In this document: piece after piece, positions 33,267 to 42,148 of the stretch
Layout of the letters: each line of letters opens with the position of its first letter
Numbering within the stretch: position 1 is the first letter of the stretch
Source: Nannocystis sp. RBIL2
GTDB taxonomy: Bacteria > Myxococcota_A > Polyangia > Nannocystales > Nannocystaceae
Assembly (NCBI RefSeq): GCF_026626745.1
Contig: NZ_JAPNJW010000001.1
Coordinates: 6,232,001 to 6,296,000, forward strand
Direction of reading: 5' to 3'
Length of the DNA: 64,000 nt
The notes under the pieces: model-generated
Told to the model about the DNA's origin: nothing
The model's database searches: none
Seen by the model: the letters and a program-made list of their open reading frames with translations, nothing else
Made by a program: the position numbers and the translations under genes

Positions 33267-34943
33267 TCAGGCGTCGCTGCGGACCAGGCGGTAACCGGCC
33301 CACGACAGCACGGGGCCGTCGGGGCCTTCGTCGGCGGCGACGCGCTGGCCCTTGCCGCGGCCGATGCCGAAGATCCGCGCTTCGTGCGGGCCCTGAATCG
33401 TGAGCGCGTAGCGGGCCAGGGTCGAGCTGGTGGCGAACGCCTGCGGCAGCTCGAGGCGGAGCTCGAGGCCGCCGGGGACGTGCTCGAGGTGGGCGGCCTT
33501 GAAGGCGGCGATCTCGCCGGGGCCGGCTTCGGGGCGGTAGCGGCCGGCGCGGCGCAGCCAGTCCTCGGGGACAGGTCCTTCGGGACAGCGGACGCCGACG
33601 CGGGTCTGGACGCCGCGGACGGTGCTGGTGACGACGTGGTGGCCGTCGCGGTCGGCGATGGTGACGTGGGCGTCGGGGTTGTCGGCGCTGTGGAAGCCGC
33701 CGCCGGGCGCGGGGATCAGGGCGGTCTTGCCGAGCTCGGCGCGCGAGACGAGGCCGCCGCGCTCGATGTCGAGGCGGACGACGTCGAACTCGTTGGCGTA
33801 GCGGCCGACGTGGGCCTGCAGCGCGGCATGAGCGAACGCGGCGCGCGGGCGGGTCTCGGCGTCGCCGACGCTGGCGGGGAGGTCGAGGCCGTCGCGCTCG
33901 AGCAAGGCGGTCTGCAGGGCGAAGGCGGCGAGGTCTTCGACGCCGCCGGCCTCGCGAAAGTTGGCGAGGACGGCGACGCCGAGGCCGCGGTCGGGCAGGA
34001 CGAACAGGACGGCGCGGTGGCCGAAGGTGCGGCCGGTGTGCCAGGCGACGCGACCGGCGTGGACCAGGCCGACGTGCTGCAGGGCGAGGCCGAGGCCCCA
34101 GCGCTCGTCGAAGTCGAGCGGGCCTGCCGCCTGCGGGGTCAGCATGGCGGCGGCGGCGCCCTCGCCGGCCATGAGCCAGCGCAGCAGCGGGACCACATCG
34201 ACGACGCTGCCGTACATGCCGGCAGCGGGCCGGAGGCGCAGGCGCGGCTCGTCCTCGCGCCGGCCGGCGCAGTAGCTGGCGGCCATCTCCGCCGGCGGGT
34301 CGAAGCGCAGGCGAGAGCCGCCGAGGGCCAGGCGGGAGACGTCGAGGGCGTGATCTTCGTATGGCTTCGTGGACATGTTATCAAGGACATGTCCTAAAAG
34401 AGTATAGCCGACGTTGCTGTAGGCGTACCAGCGGTCGGGCGCGGCGATGAGTGGTTCGTCGGCGACCTCGTCGGCGAGGCGGCGCCAGTCGGGCGGGCGG
34501 GCGCCGAGGCTGCCGCGGTGCCAGTCGGAGATCAGGCCGGAGCGGTGGCACAGCAGGTGACGCAGGCGGATCGCCTCGCTGCCGGGGGCGCGCAGCTGCG
34601 GGAGGTGCCGCTGCAGCGGCGCGTCGAGGTCGAGGTCGCCGGCCTGCCAGGCGCGCACGGCCACGAGGGCGGTGTAGATCTTGGTGAGCGAGCCGAGCGC
34701 GTAGACGGTGTCGGCGGTGGCGGCGATCCGCGCCTCGCGGTCGGCCATGCCGAAGCCGCCGGCCCAGGCGAGCTCGCCGCGGTCGACGAGGGCGATGCTG
34801 AGGCCGACGACCGGCATCTTCTCGCGCCAGGTGTCGATGAGGGCGGCGACGGTGTCGCGCGTCTCGCCGAAGCCGGGCCCGGATTCGACCCGCCGGCCGC
34901 ACGCGAGCGCGGCGGTCGCGGCGAGGAAGCTGCGGCGGCGCAC
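33267..34943 (-). CDS. beta-lactamase-family serine hydrolase, lipoprotein or Tat-exported
   Basis: Start set at the GTG at 34943 because it gives an export signal RRRSFLAATAALAC (twin-Arg-like, cysteine after LA); the open frame extends further but is low-complexity. 558 residues. Class C beta-lactamase-type motifs: S-x-x-K in LGSLTKIY (about 103-110), Y-x-N in YSNVGYTLLG, and HTG in WHTGRTFGH. An extra C-terminal beta domain of about 200 residues follows, as in LACTB/EstB-type esterases. Substrate may be a peptide or ester. A palindrome copy (34371) lies inside the frame, and two adjoining copies at 33561-33587. Confidence 0.9.
   Translation of the reverse strand: MRRRSFLAATAALACGRRVESGPGFGETRDTVAALIDTWREKMPVVGLSIALVDRGELAWAGGFGMADREARIAATADTVYALGSLTKIYTALVAVRAWQAGDLDLDAPLQRHLPQLRAPGSEAIRLRHLLCHRSGLISDWHRGSLGARPPDWRRLADEVADEPLIAAPDRWYAYSNVGYTLLGHVLDNMSTKPYEDHALDVSRLALGGSRLRFDPPAEMAASYCAGRREDEPRLRLRPAAGMYGSVVDVVPLLRWLMAGEGAAAAMLTPQAAGPLDFDERWGLGLALQHVGLVHAGRVAWHTGRTFGHRAVLFVLPDRGLGVAVLANFREAGGVEDLAAFALQTALLERDGLDLPASVGDAETRPRAAFAHAALQAHVGRYANEFDVVRLDIERGGLVSRAELGKTALIPAPGGGFHSADNPDAHVTIADRDGHHVVTSTVRGVQTRVGVRCPEGPVPEDWLRRAGRYRPEAGPGEIAAFKAAHLEHVPGGLELRLELPQAFATSSTLARYALTIQGPHEARIFGIGRGKGQRVAADEGPDGPVLSWAGYRLVRSDA
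34371..34394. repeat. dispersed palindrome inside the beta-lactamase-family gene
   Basis: GGACATGT-TATCAAGG-ACATGTCC within codons; translated as HVLDNMSTKP on the coding strand. Directly comparable in sequence and reading frame with the copy inside the sedolisin gene at 25328. Confidence 0.8.
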
Positions 34944-35088
34944 GCAGTCATCGTACGCCAGAGCGCGGGGCGATCGGCTCTCCGGCCTCAGGTGGAGCGC
35001 GAGGACTCGCTCGAGGTCCTGCGCAGGGGAGCGGGCGTACGCGGACGAGTCCGACGCGGAGCGGGGCGGCTGTGGTGCGCGATCCCGG

Positions 35089-35109
35089 AATGTCCCGAGA
35101 GACAGGTGA
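35089..35109. repeat. dispersed palindrome upstream of 35176 gene
   Basis: AATGTCCCGAGAGACAGGTG: arms TGTC and GACA with diverged flanks, between the divergent beta-lactamase-family gene and the gene at 35176. Confidence 0.6.
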
Positions 35110-35175
35110 GACGCAGGGCGCCGCGCGCGGGCGCGCCTTGCTGGGCTCGGTCCGCTGCGATAGCTTGGCGCCCCC

Positions 35176-35727
35176 GTGGACTTCCGCTCGCTCCGCGTCG
35201 CCGACCTCGAGGTTCGTCTGTTCGGTGAAGCGCCGGGGTCGGGAGAGCGGGTCGAATTCGTCGACGTGCGGGCAGCGGCGGCGTTCGTGTCGCAGCTGCT
35301 CGGCGACCCGCGCGACGGCCTGGTGCTGCGCCGGCTCGCCGGCGAGCTCGAGTACTTCGGCGGCGAGGACGTGGTGAGCCGGTTGGCGGGCGCGCTGGTG
35401 GCGGGCCGGCTGGTGTTCACGCGCGCGGGGGCGCCGGAGGCTGCGCTGGTGGGGCCGGCGGGTGAGCAGGCGGAGGGCGAGCGGGCGAGCGAGGACGGGT
35501 TCGCGGCGATGGAGGCGGGGCCGCCGACGCACTGGGTGGAGATCCAGCTGGTCGGCGAGGACGGCGAGGGGATCCCGGGGCAGCGCTATCGCATCGTCGC
35601 GCCGGACGGCGTCGAGTGGCGCGGCTTCACCGACTCCCTCGGCGTCGCGCGGCTGAGCCGGATCCCCGGCGGCACCTGCCAGGTCTTCTTCCCCGACCTC
35701 GACGCCGAAGCGTGGGAGCCGGCGTGA
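35176..35727 (+). CDS. small protein with T6SS-associated carboxypeptidase-regulatory-like C-terminal domain
   Basis: 183 residues, no signal peptide. The N-terminal half (1-110) is unrecognised. The C-terminal 65 residues begin THWVEIQLVGEDGEGIPGQRY and continue with APDGVEWRGFTDSLGVARL and PGGTCQVFFPDLDAEAWE. This beta-sandwich wording (HWIEI-LV-E-G-PGERY ... G-aRidgIPpGtC-v-FPdLDg-aW) is common at the C-terminus of VgrG/PAAR-linked proteins and other type VI secretion cargo adaptors. No other secretion gene is near, so it would be an orphan. Assignment is from memory of the family. Confidence 0.7.
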   Translation: MDFRSLRVADLEVRLFGEAPGSGERVEFVDVRAAAAFVSQLLGDPRDGLVLRRLAGELEYFGGEDVVSRLAGALVAGRLVFTRAGAPEAALVGPAGEQAEGERASEDGFAAMEAGPPTHWVEIQLVGEDGEGIPGQRYRIVAPDGVEWRGFTDSLGVARLSRIPGGTCQVFFPDLDAEAWEPA

Positions 35728-35801
35728 CCGAGCGCAGGCGATCGCCGCGCCGTTGATTTCGTGCGATCCTGTCGGCCTCTCTCTCGCCGCAGGAGCCCGT
35801 C

Positions 35802-37337
35802 TTGCTGGTCCCGCTCACGATCCTCGACTTCATGCGCCGCGCCGAGCAGGTCTACGGCGAGCGCGTCGCAGTGTTCGACGAACCATTGCAGCCGGCCGCG
35901 CCGCTCGGCCCGCTGACCTACGGGCGCCTGGCCGCGCTGGCCCGCGCGCAGGCGGCCGGGCTCGACGCGCTCGGGGTCGGGTTCGGCGAGCGAGTGGCGA
36001 TCGTGTCGCACAACGCGGCGCGCATGCTGGTGTCGTTCTTCGGCGTGGCCGGCCACGGGCGCGTGCTGGTGCCGATCAACTTCCGCCTCAGCCCGGCCGA
36101 GATCGCGTACATCGTCGAGCACTCGGGGGCGTCGATGCTGCTGGTCGACCCGGAGCTCGACGCGTCTCTGGCGGAGGTGAAGTGCGCGCGGCGGTTCGTG
36201 CTCGGGGCCGAGAGCGACGCGCTGCTGCTGCGCCACGAGGTGGCGCCGGCGCGCTGGCAGGCCGACGAGCAGGCGACCGCGACGATCAACTACACCAGCG
36301 GGACGACCGCGCGGCCGAAAGGGGTGCAGCTGACGCACCGTAACCTGTGGATCAACGCGACGACGTTCGCGCTGCACACGGGGGTGTCGGACCGCGACGT
36401 GTATCTGCACACGCTGCCGATGTTCCACTGCAACGGCTGGGGCATGCCGTTCGCGCTGGCAGGGCTGGGGGCGCGGCAGCACGTGCTGCGCAAGGTCGAC
36501 GGAGCGGAGATCTTGCGCCGCGTGGCGGCCCACGGGATCTCGTTGATGTGCGGCGCGCCGGCCGTGTTCAACGCGATCCTGGCGGCGGCGCAGCAGTGGC
36601 AAGGGGAGGTCCCGGGGCGCGGCAAGGTCCGCGTGGTGTGTGCCGGGGCGCCGCCGCCGACGCGGACGATCGAGCGCATCGAGGCGGAGCTCGGCTGGGA
36701 ATTTTTGCAGATCTACGGGCTGACCGAGACGTCGCCGCTGCTGACGATCAACCGCACGCGCGAGGAGTGGGACGGGCTCACGGGTCACGAGCGCGCGGAG
36801 AGGCTCGGGCGCGCGGGGGCGCCGGCGCTGGGGACGGAGATCGAGGTCGACGCGCACGGCGAGGTGCTGGCGCGCGGCAACACGGTGCTCGAGGGTTACT
36901 GGCAGGAGCCGAAGGCGACGGAGGCGGCGCTGGAGGACGGGTGGTTTCACACCGGCGACGGCGGCACGGTCGACGCCGAGGGGCATCTGGTGATCTCCGA
37001 CCGCAAGAAGGACGTGATCATCAGCGGCGGCGAGAACGTGTCGTCGATCGAGGTCGAGGACGCGCTGTGCTCGCACCCCGCGGTCGCGGAGGCTGCAGTG
37101 ATCGGGGTGCCCGACGAGAAGTGGGGCGAGACGGTCAAGGCGCTGGTGGTGCTCGCGCCCGGCAATTCGGCCACCGAGGCGGAGCTGATCGCCCACTGCC
37201 GCCAGCGCCTGGCTCACTACAAGTGCCCGACCTCGGTCGAGCTGCGCACCGAGCTGGCGCGCACGTCGACCGGCAAGCTGCAGAAATTCAAGCTACGCGC
37301 GCCCTACTGGGAGGGGCGCACGCGGCAGGTCAACTGA
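35802..37337 (+). CDS. AMP-binding acyl-CoA ligase (DmdB/long-chain type)
   Basis: TTG start at 35802, preceded by AGGAG at seven bases, giving LVPLTILDFMRRAEQVYGER, which matches the usual N-terminus of this ligase group; the next ATG (35832) would cut it. 511 residues. Motifs: NYTSGTTARPKGVQLTHRN (about 162-180), YGLTETSPLL near 306, WFHTGDGGTVDAEGHLVISDRKKDVIISGGENVSS near 380-415 and catalytic TGKLQKFKLR at the end. It forms acyl-CoA from fatty or 3-methylthio-type acids. Separate from the ligase at 8446. Confidence 0.92.
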   Translation: MLVPLTILDFMRRAEQVYGERVAVFDEPLQPAAPLGPLTYGRLAALARAQAAGLDALGVGFGERVAIVSHNAARMLVSFFGVAGHGRVLVPINFRLSPAEIAYIVEHSGASMLLVDPELDASLAEVKCARRFVLGAESDALLLRHEVAPARWQADEQATATINYTSGTTARPKGVQLTHRNLWINATTFALHTGVSDRDVYLHTLPMFHCNGWGMPFALAGLGARQHVLRKVDGAEILRRVAAHGISLMCGAPAVFNAILAAAQQWQGEVPGRGKVRVVCAGAPPPTRTIERIEAELGWEFLQIYGLTETSPLLTINRTREEWDGLTGHERAERLGRAGAPALGTEIEVDAHGEVLARGNTVLEGYWQEPKATEAALEDGWFHTGDGGTVDAEGHLVISDRKKDVIISGGENVSSIEVEDALCSHPAVAEAAVIGVPDEKWGETVKALVVLAPGNSATEAELIAHCRQRLAHYKCPTSVELRTELARTSTGKLQKFKLRAPYWEGRTRQVN

Positions 37338-37383
37338 TCGCGGCGCGCCGCATGCGAGGAGCATGCGGCGCCGCGCATGGCGG

Positions 37384-38463
37384 TCAGTAGGGCTTGTCGC
37401 CCTTCTGCAGGATGAACGGGCTCGGCGGGGCCTGCACGCCGTTGACGCGCGTGCCGCCGTTGTGGATGGCGGGGAAGAACGGCTGCATGCTCTGCGGGAA
37501 GCCGAAGGTCGGCTTGGTGAGCGCGTCGAGGCGGGCCAAATCGTCGGAAGTGAGCGTCACTTCCAGCGCCTTGACGTTGTCCTCGAGCTGGGACACGAGG
37601 CGGGCGCCGATGATCGTCGAGGTCACGCCCGGGCGGCCCTGGACCCACGCCAGCGCGACGCGGGCGACCGTGGTCTCGTGGGCCTTGGCGATCTCCTGCA
37701 GCACGTCGACCAGGGTGAAGGTCTTCTCGTTGAGGAACGGCTCGACGAACGCGCCGCGGCCCGGCTTCTCGGTGCTGGTGCGGGTGTACTTGCCGCTGAG
37801 CGCGCCGCTCTTCAGCGGCGACCACGGGGTGATGCCGATCCCGAACTCGAGCGCGAGCGGCACCAGCTCCTGCTCGACCGAGCGCTCGAGCAGCGAGTAC
37901 TCGATCTGCAGGCCGATGAAGGCCGACCAGCCGCGGAACTGCGCGAGCATGTTGGCCTGCGCGACCTTCCACGCCGGCGTGTCGGACACGCCGATGTAGC
38001 GGACCTTGCCGGCGCGCACGAGGTCTTCGAGGGCCGCCATCGTCTCCTCGATGGGCGTGTGGACGTCCCAGTTGTGCAGCCAGTAGAGGTCGATGTAGTC
38101 GGTCTGCAGGCGGCGCAGCGAGTGGTCGCACGCCGCGAGGATCGACTTGCGGCCCGAGCCGCCGCCGTTGGGGTCGCCGGGATAGAGGTTGCCGCTGAAC
38201 TTGGTGGCGAGCACCAGGCGGTCGCGGCGCGCCGGGTGGCGGCCGATGTGGTCGCCGAGGATCTTCTCCGAGTGGCTCTTCGTGTAGAAGTTCGCGGTGT
38301 CGATGAAGTTGCCGCCGAGCTCGATGAAGCGGTCGATGATCTTCTGCGACTCCGAGACGCTCGAACCCCAACCGAGGTCCTCGCCGAAGGTCATCGCACC
38401 GAGGCAGAAGGGGCTCACGCGCAGGCCGGAGCGGCCGAGCGTCACATAATGGTCGAGAGACAT
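37384..38463 (-). CDS. aldo/keto reductase
   Basis: 359-residue NADPH-dependent carbonyl reductase of the AKR superfamily (Kv-beta/YajO-like group). The catalytic tetrad is visible: Asp55 and Tyr60 (NFIDTANFYTKSHSEKILG), Lys88 (LVLATKF) and His130 (LYWLHNWD). The cofactor-binding segment VTSTIIGARLVSQLEDNVKAL is near residue 280. It is transcribed divergently from the winged-helix regulator at 38557, with three operator-like palindromes between the two starts, so it is probably repressed by that regulator. Confidence 0.94.
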   Translation of the reverse strand: MSLDHYVTLGRSGLRVSPFCLGAMTFGEDLGWGSSVSESQKIIDRFIELGGNFIDTANFYTKSHSEKILGDHIGRHPARRDRLVLATKFSGNLYPGDPNGGGSGRKSILAACDHSLRRLQTDYIDLYWLHNWDVHTPIEETMAALEDLVRAGKVRYIGVSDTPAWKVAQANMLAQFRGWSAFIGLQIEYSLLERSVEQELVPLALEFGIGITPWSPLKSGALSGKYTRTSTEKPGRGAFVEPFLNEKTFTLVDVLQEIAKAHETTVARVALAWVQGRPGVTSTIIGARLVSQLEDNVKALEVTLTSDDLARLDALTKPTFGFPQSMQPFFPAIHNGGTRVNGVQAPPSPFILQKGDKPY

Positions 38464-38488
38464 CGTGACTCCTGGTATGTTCGAGTTG

Positions 38489-38534
38489 GTTCAGTCTCGA
38501 ACTTGTTCAACCTTGAACTGGTTTAGTCTTGAAC
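38489..38534. promoter_or_regulatory. three tandem palindromic operators with 16-base spacing
   Basis: Three 14-base palindromes start at 38489, 38505 and 38521: GTTCAGTCTCGAAC, GTTCAACCTTGAAC and GTTTAGTCTTGAAC. The middle copy is perfect (GTTCAA-CC-TTGAAC). They fill the intergenic gap between the aldo/keto reductase and the winged-helix regulator. Exact 16-base phasing suggests cooperative dimer binding by the encoded regulator. Confidence 0.85.
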
Positions 38535-38556
38535 TAACCGGAGCGCAAGAGGGGTC

Positions 38557-38964
38557 ATGACGAAAATCGACGCCGCCAGGCTGTGGTCGCTCAATCACCG
38601 TTTGCTGATGTCCGTGATCGCCACGGTGGCGGCCGATGTGGGGGCGCTGGGCCTCGAGGTCAAGGAGCTGTTCGTGCTGTCCGAGCTCGACGAGCACCCG
38701 TACCCCGCCGAGCTGGCCGCCGCGCTGCTGATGCCGAAGCCGACCATGACCGTGTACGTGAAGCGGCTGGAGGCGGCGGGCTTCCTCCGGCGGGAGATCG
38801 ACGCGGCCGACCTGCGCAAGCATCGACTGCTGATCACGCCCGCCGGGCGCAAGGTGATGCAGCGCGGCCTGACGCTGCTCGCCGACGCCTTCGCCGAGCG
38901 GCTGGGGCGCCTGAGCGCGGGCGAGCAGGCCCAGCTGCGCGGGCTGCTCGAGAAGCTGTGCTGA
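38557..38964 (+). CDS. MarR-like winged-helix transcriptional regulator
   Basis: 135 residues with a MarR-type fold: helix LNHRLLMSVIATVAADVGALGLEVKELFVLSELDEHPYPAELAA, recognition helix region MPKPTMTVYVKRLEAAGFLRRE (about 64-85), and the wing DLRKHRLLITPAGRKV. No ligand domain. Likely a dimeric repressor of the divergent aldo/keto reductase and of itself through the triple palindromes at 38489-38534. Inducer unknown; carbonyl or oxidative stress would fit the target enzyme. Confidence 0.9.
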   Translation: MTKIDAARLWSLNHRLLMSVIATVAADVGALGLEVKELFVLSELDEHPYPAELAAALLMPKPTMTVYVKRLEAAGFLRREIDAADLRKHRLLITPAGRKVMQRGLTLLADAFAERLGRLSAGEQAQLRGLLEKLC

Positions 38965-38966
38965 GG

Positions 38967-39014
38967 ATGTCCCCGGGGACATGCCGTGAGAGACATGTCC
39001 TCGAGGGCATTGTC
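38967..39014. repeat. double dispersed palindrome between convergent genes
   Basis: Two adjoining copies begin two bases after the regulator's stop: ATGTCC-CCG-GGGACAT, then GAGAGACATGTCCTCGAGGGCATTGTC. They fill the gap to the DUF779 stop at 39023, a position where bidirectional terminators usually lie. Confidence 0.8.
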
Positions 39015-39022
39015 GCCGCGGC

Positions 39023-39366
39023 TCAGGGGACCGCGCAGACGTCGGAGCGGATCAGGAAGCGAACGCCCTCGGGCGCCTCGAGAGAGAAGCCGGAGCCGCG
39101 GCCGCGGACGACGTCGAGGGTGAGGCGGGTGTGACGCCAGCGCTCGTACTGGTCGCCGCCGATGTAGAACGGGGCGTCGCCGACGTGGCCGAGCAGGACG
39201 TCGCGGGCCCCTATCTTGAATTCGCCGGCGGGGTAGCACATCGGCGCGCTGCCGTCGCAGCAGCCGCCCGACTGGTGGAACATCAGCGGGCCGTGCTGCT
39301 CGCGCAGCGCGGCGATCAGCGCCAGAGCGGCCGGGGTGGCGCTGACCGCGGGCGGCGTCTCGGTCA

Positions 39367-39367
<1 letters not shown>
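39023..39367 (-). CDS. DUF779 family protein
   Basis: 114-residue DUF779 protein: the metal-type segment FHQSGGCCDGSAPMCYP (about 30-46) with its three cysteines, then VLLGHVGDAPFYIGGDQYERWRHT and a C-terminal RGSGFSLEAPEGVRFLIRS. Its ATG shares one base with the aldehyde dehydrogenase stop (TGATG), so the pair is translationally coupled. DUF779 genes habitually follow acetaldehyde dehydrogenase genes; the biochemical role of the protein is not established. Confidence 0.9.
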
Positions 39368-40887
<1,520 letters not shown>

Positions 40888-41056
40888 GTCGTCGGTGCTC
40901 CTCCGCGGGCCACGATACAACCGCGGCGGAGCGCGTGCGTGGGGCCTTCAGCCGACACGCCGGCGAGTCGCGCGCCGCGCGTCCGGAGAGGCTCGAGGTG
41001 GGTGGCCCACCTATCATTGTTCCGCCGCGAGCGCGGCCGGAGTGCGCGGCCTGCGA

Positions 41057-41521
41057 TCAGGCAGGGCGCGGGCCGCGAGCGGCGAATTCCTCGATGAGGG
41101 GGCCGTACTGCTCGGGCGGCGGCAGGCCCGGGAACGAGTGCTTCGCCGGCGTGCTGGCCCACGGCAGCTTCTCGGCGGTGGCGGTCTCGATGAAGGGGAC
41201 GAACCACGCGTGGTCGTCGAGCATGGTGGGCCTGACGACGACGAGGTGGTCCAGGCCGTCGGGGCGGCCGAACATCCACGTCTTGCAGTGGGGGCAGTGG
41301 AAGTGGCGGTTCGGGCCGTGGAGGCCGCCGATCACCGGCTCGCCGGCGGTGAGCTCGAAGCCCTCGGAGAGCATCAGCAGGCTCAGCGAGAAGGCGCTGG
41401 CGGACATGCGCTGGCAGCCGAGGCAGTGGCAGGCCATGGTGACGAGCGGCGGCGTGGTGACGCGGAACCGCACGCGATCGCAGCGACAGCCGCCGGTCCA
41501 GGGGAGCTTCCAGTCGTTCAT
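41057..41521 (-). CDS. GFA/CENP-V family zinc-binding protein
   Basis: 154 residues from the ATG at 41521: MNDWKLPWTGGCRCDRVRFRV. Zinc ligands follow the GFA pattern: CRC near 12-14, CHCLGC near 31-36, and HCPHCKTWMF near 81-90. The family is named for glutathione-dependent formaldehyde-activating enzyme, though many members are not true Gfa. A formaldehyde or glutathione role would fit the neighbouring aldehyde dehydrogenase only loosely. Confidence 0.88.
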   Translation of the reverse strand: MNDWKLPWTGGCRCDRVRFRVTTPPLVTMACHCLGCQRMSASAFSLSLLMLSEGFELTAGEPVIGGLHGPNRHFHCPHCKTWMFGRPDGLDHLVVVRPTMLDDHAWFVPFIETATAEKLPWASTPAKHSFPGLPPPEQYGPLIEEFAARGPRPA

Positions 41522-41680
41522 CGGGTCGTCCTCGCAGGGGGTCGCCGAGGCCTGGCTGTCCGGAAGGGCAGGTGAGACCGGCGCCTGAGTTCTACCCGCC
41601 CCGAGCGGGAAGACAAGGCCGGTGCAGCGAGCGAGGCCCGGCGTGCGACGCGTCGTCGCGGCGGCGCGAGGTGTGGCACC

Positions 41681-42085
41681 ATGCGGGGCATGTCCAGGCG
41701 TTGCCCGTGCGGTCGTCGCACCTTCGAGAGCTGCTGCGGTCCGCTCCTCGCCGGCGCGCAGCGGGCCGAGACCGCGGAAGATCTGATGCGCAGCCGCTAC
41801 ACAGCGTATGTGGAGGGGGCGGTGGACTATCTCCTCGAGACCACAAGCGCGGCGACGCGCGGGTCGATCGATCGCCAGCAGCTCACCGCGTATTGCCGCG
41901 GCCTGCGGGGGATGTCGCTGCGCATCGTCGATACGGTGGCAGGCGGGGCCGCGGACGACACCGGCGTGGTCGAGTTCGAGGCGACGCTCAAGTCGGAGGG
42001 GCGCCGGTTCGTGCAGCGCGAGCGCAGTCGATTCGTTCGCGAGGACGGGCGATGGGTGTACGTGGACGGTGATGTGCAGGGATAG
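41681..42085 (+). CDS. YchJ family protein
   Basis: 134 residues, or 131 if translation begins at the second ATG (41690). Signature CPCGRRTFESCCGPLLAG near 8-25 is the SEC-C-like zinc site of YchJ/UPF0225, followed by TAEDLMRSRYTAYVEGAVDYLLETT and a C-terminal ERSRFVREDGRWVYVDG. The fold is NTF2-like with a short zinc motif. Function is not well defined; an isolated gene here, close to and convergent with nothing. Confidence 0.9.
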   Translation: MRGMSRRCPCGRRTFESCCGPLLAGAQRAETAEDLMRSRYTAYVEGAVDYLLETTSAATRGSIDRQQLTAYCRGLRGMSLRIVDTVAGGAADDTGVVEFEATLKSEGRRFVQRERSRFVREDGRWVYVDGDVQG

Positions 42086-42148
42086 CGGCGGCGCCGGCTC
42101 GGTGAGGTCCTGGTTGACGGCCGGCGGGCCGTGGTCGACGTTCGCGGG

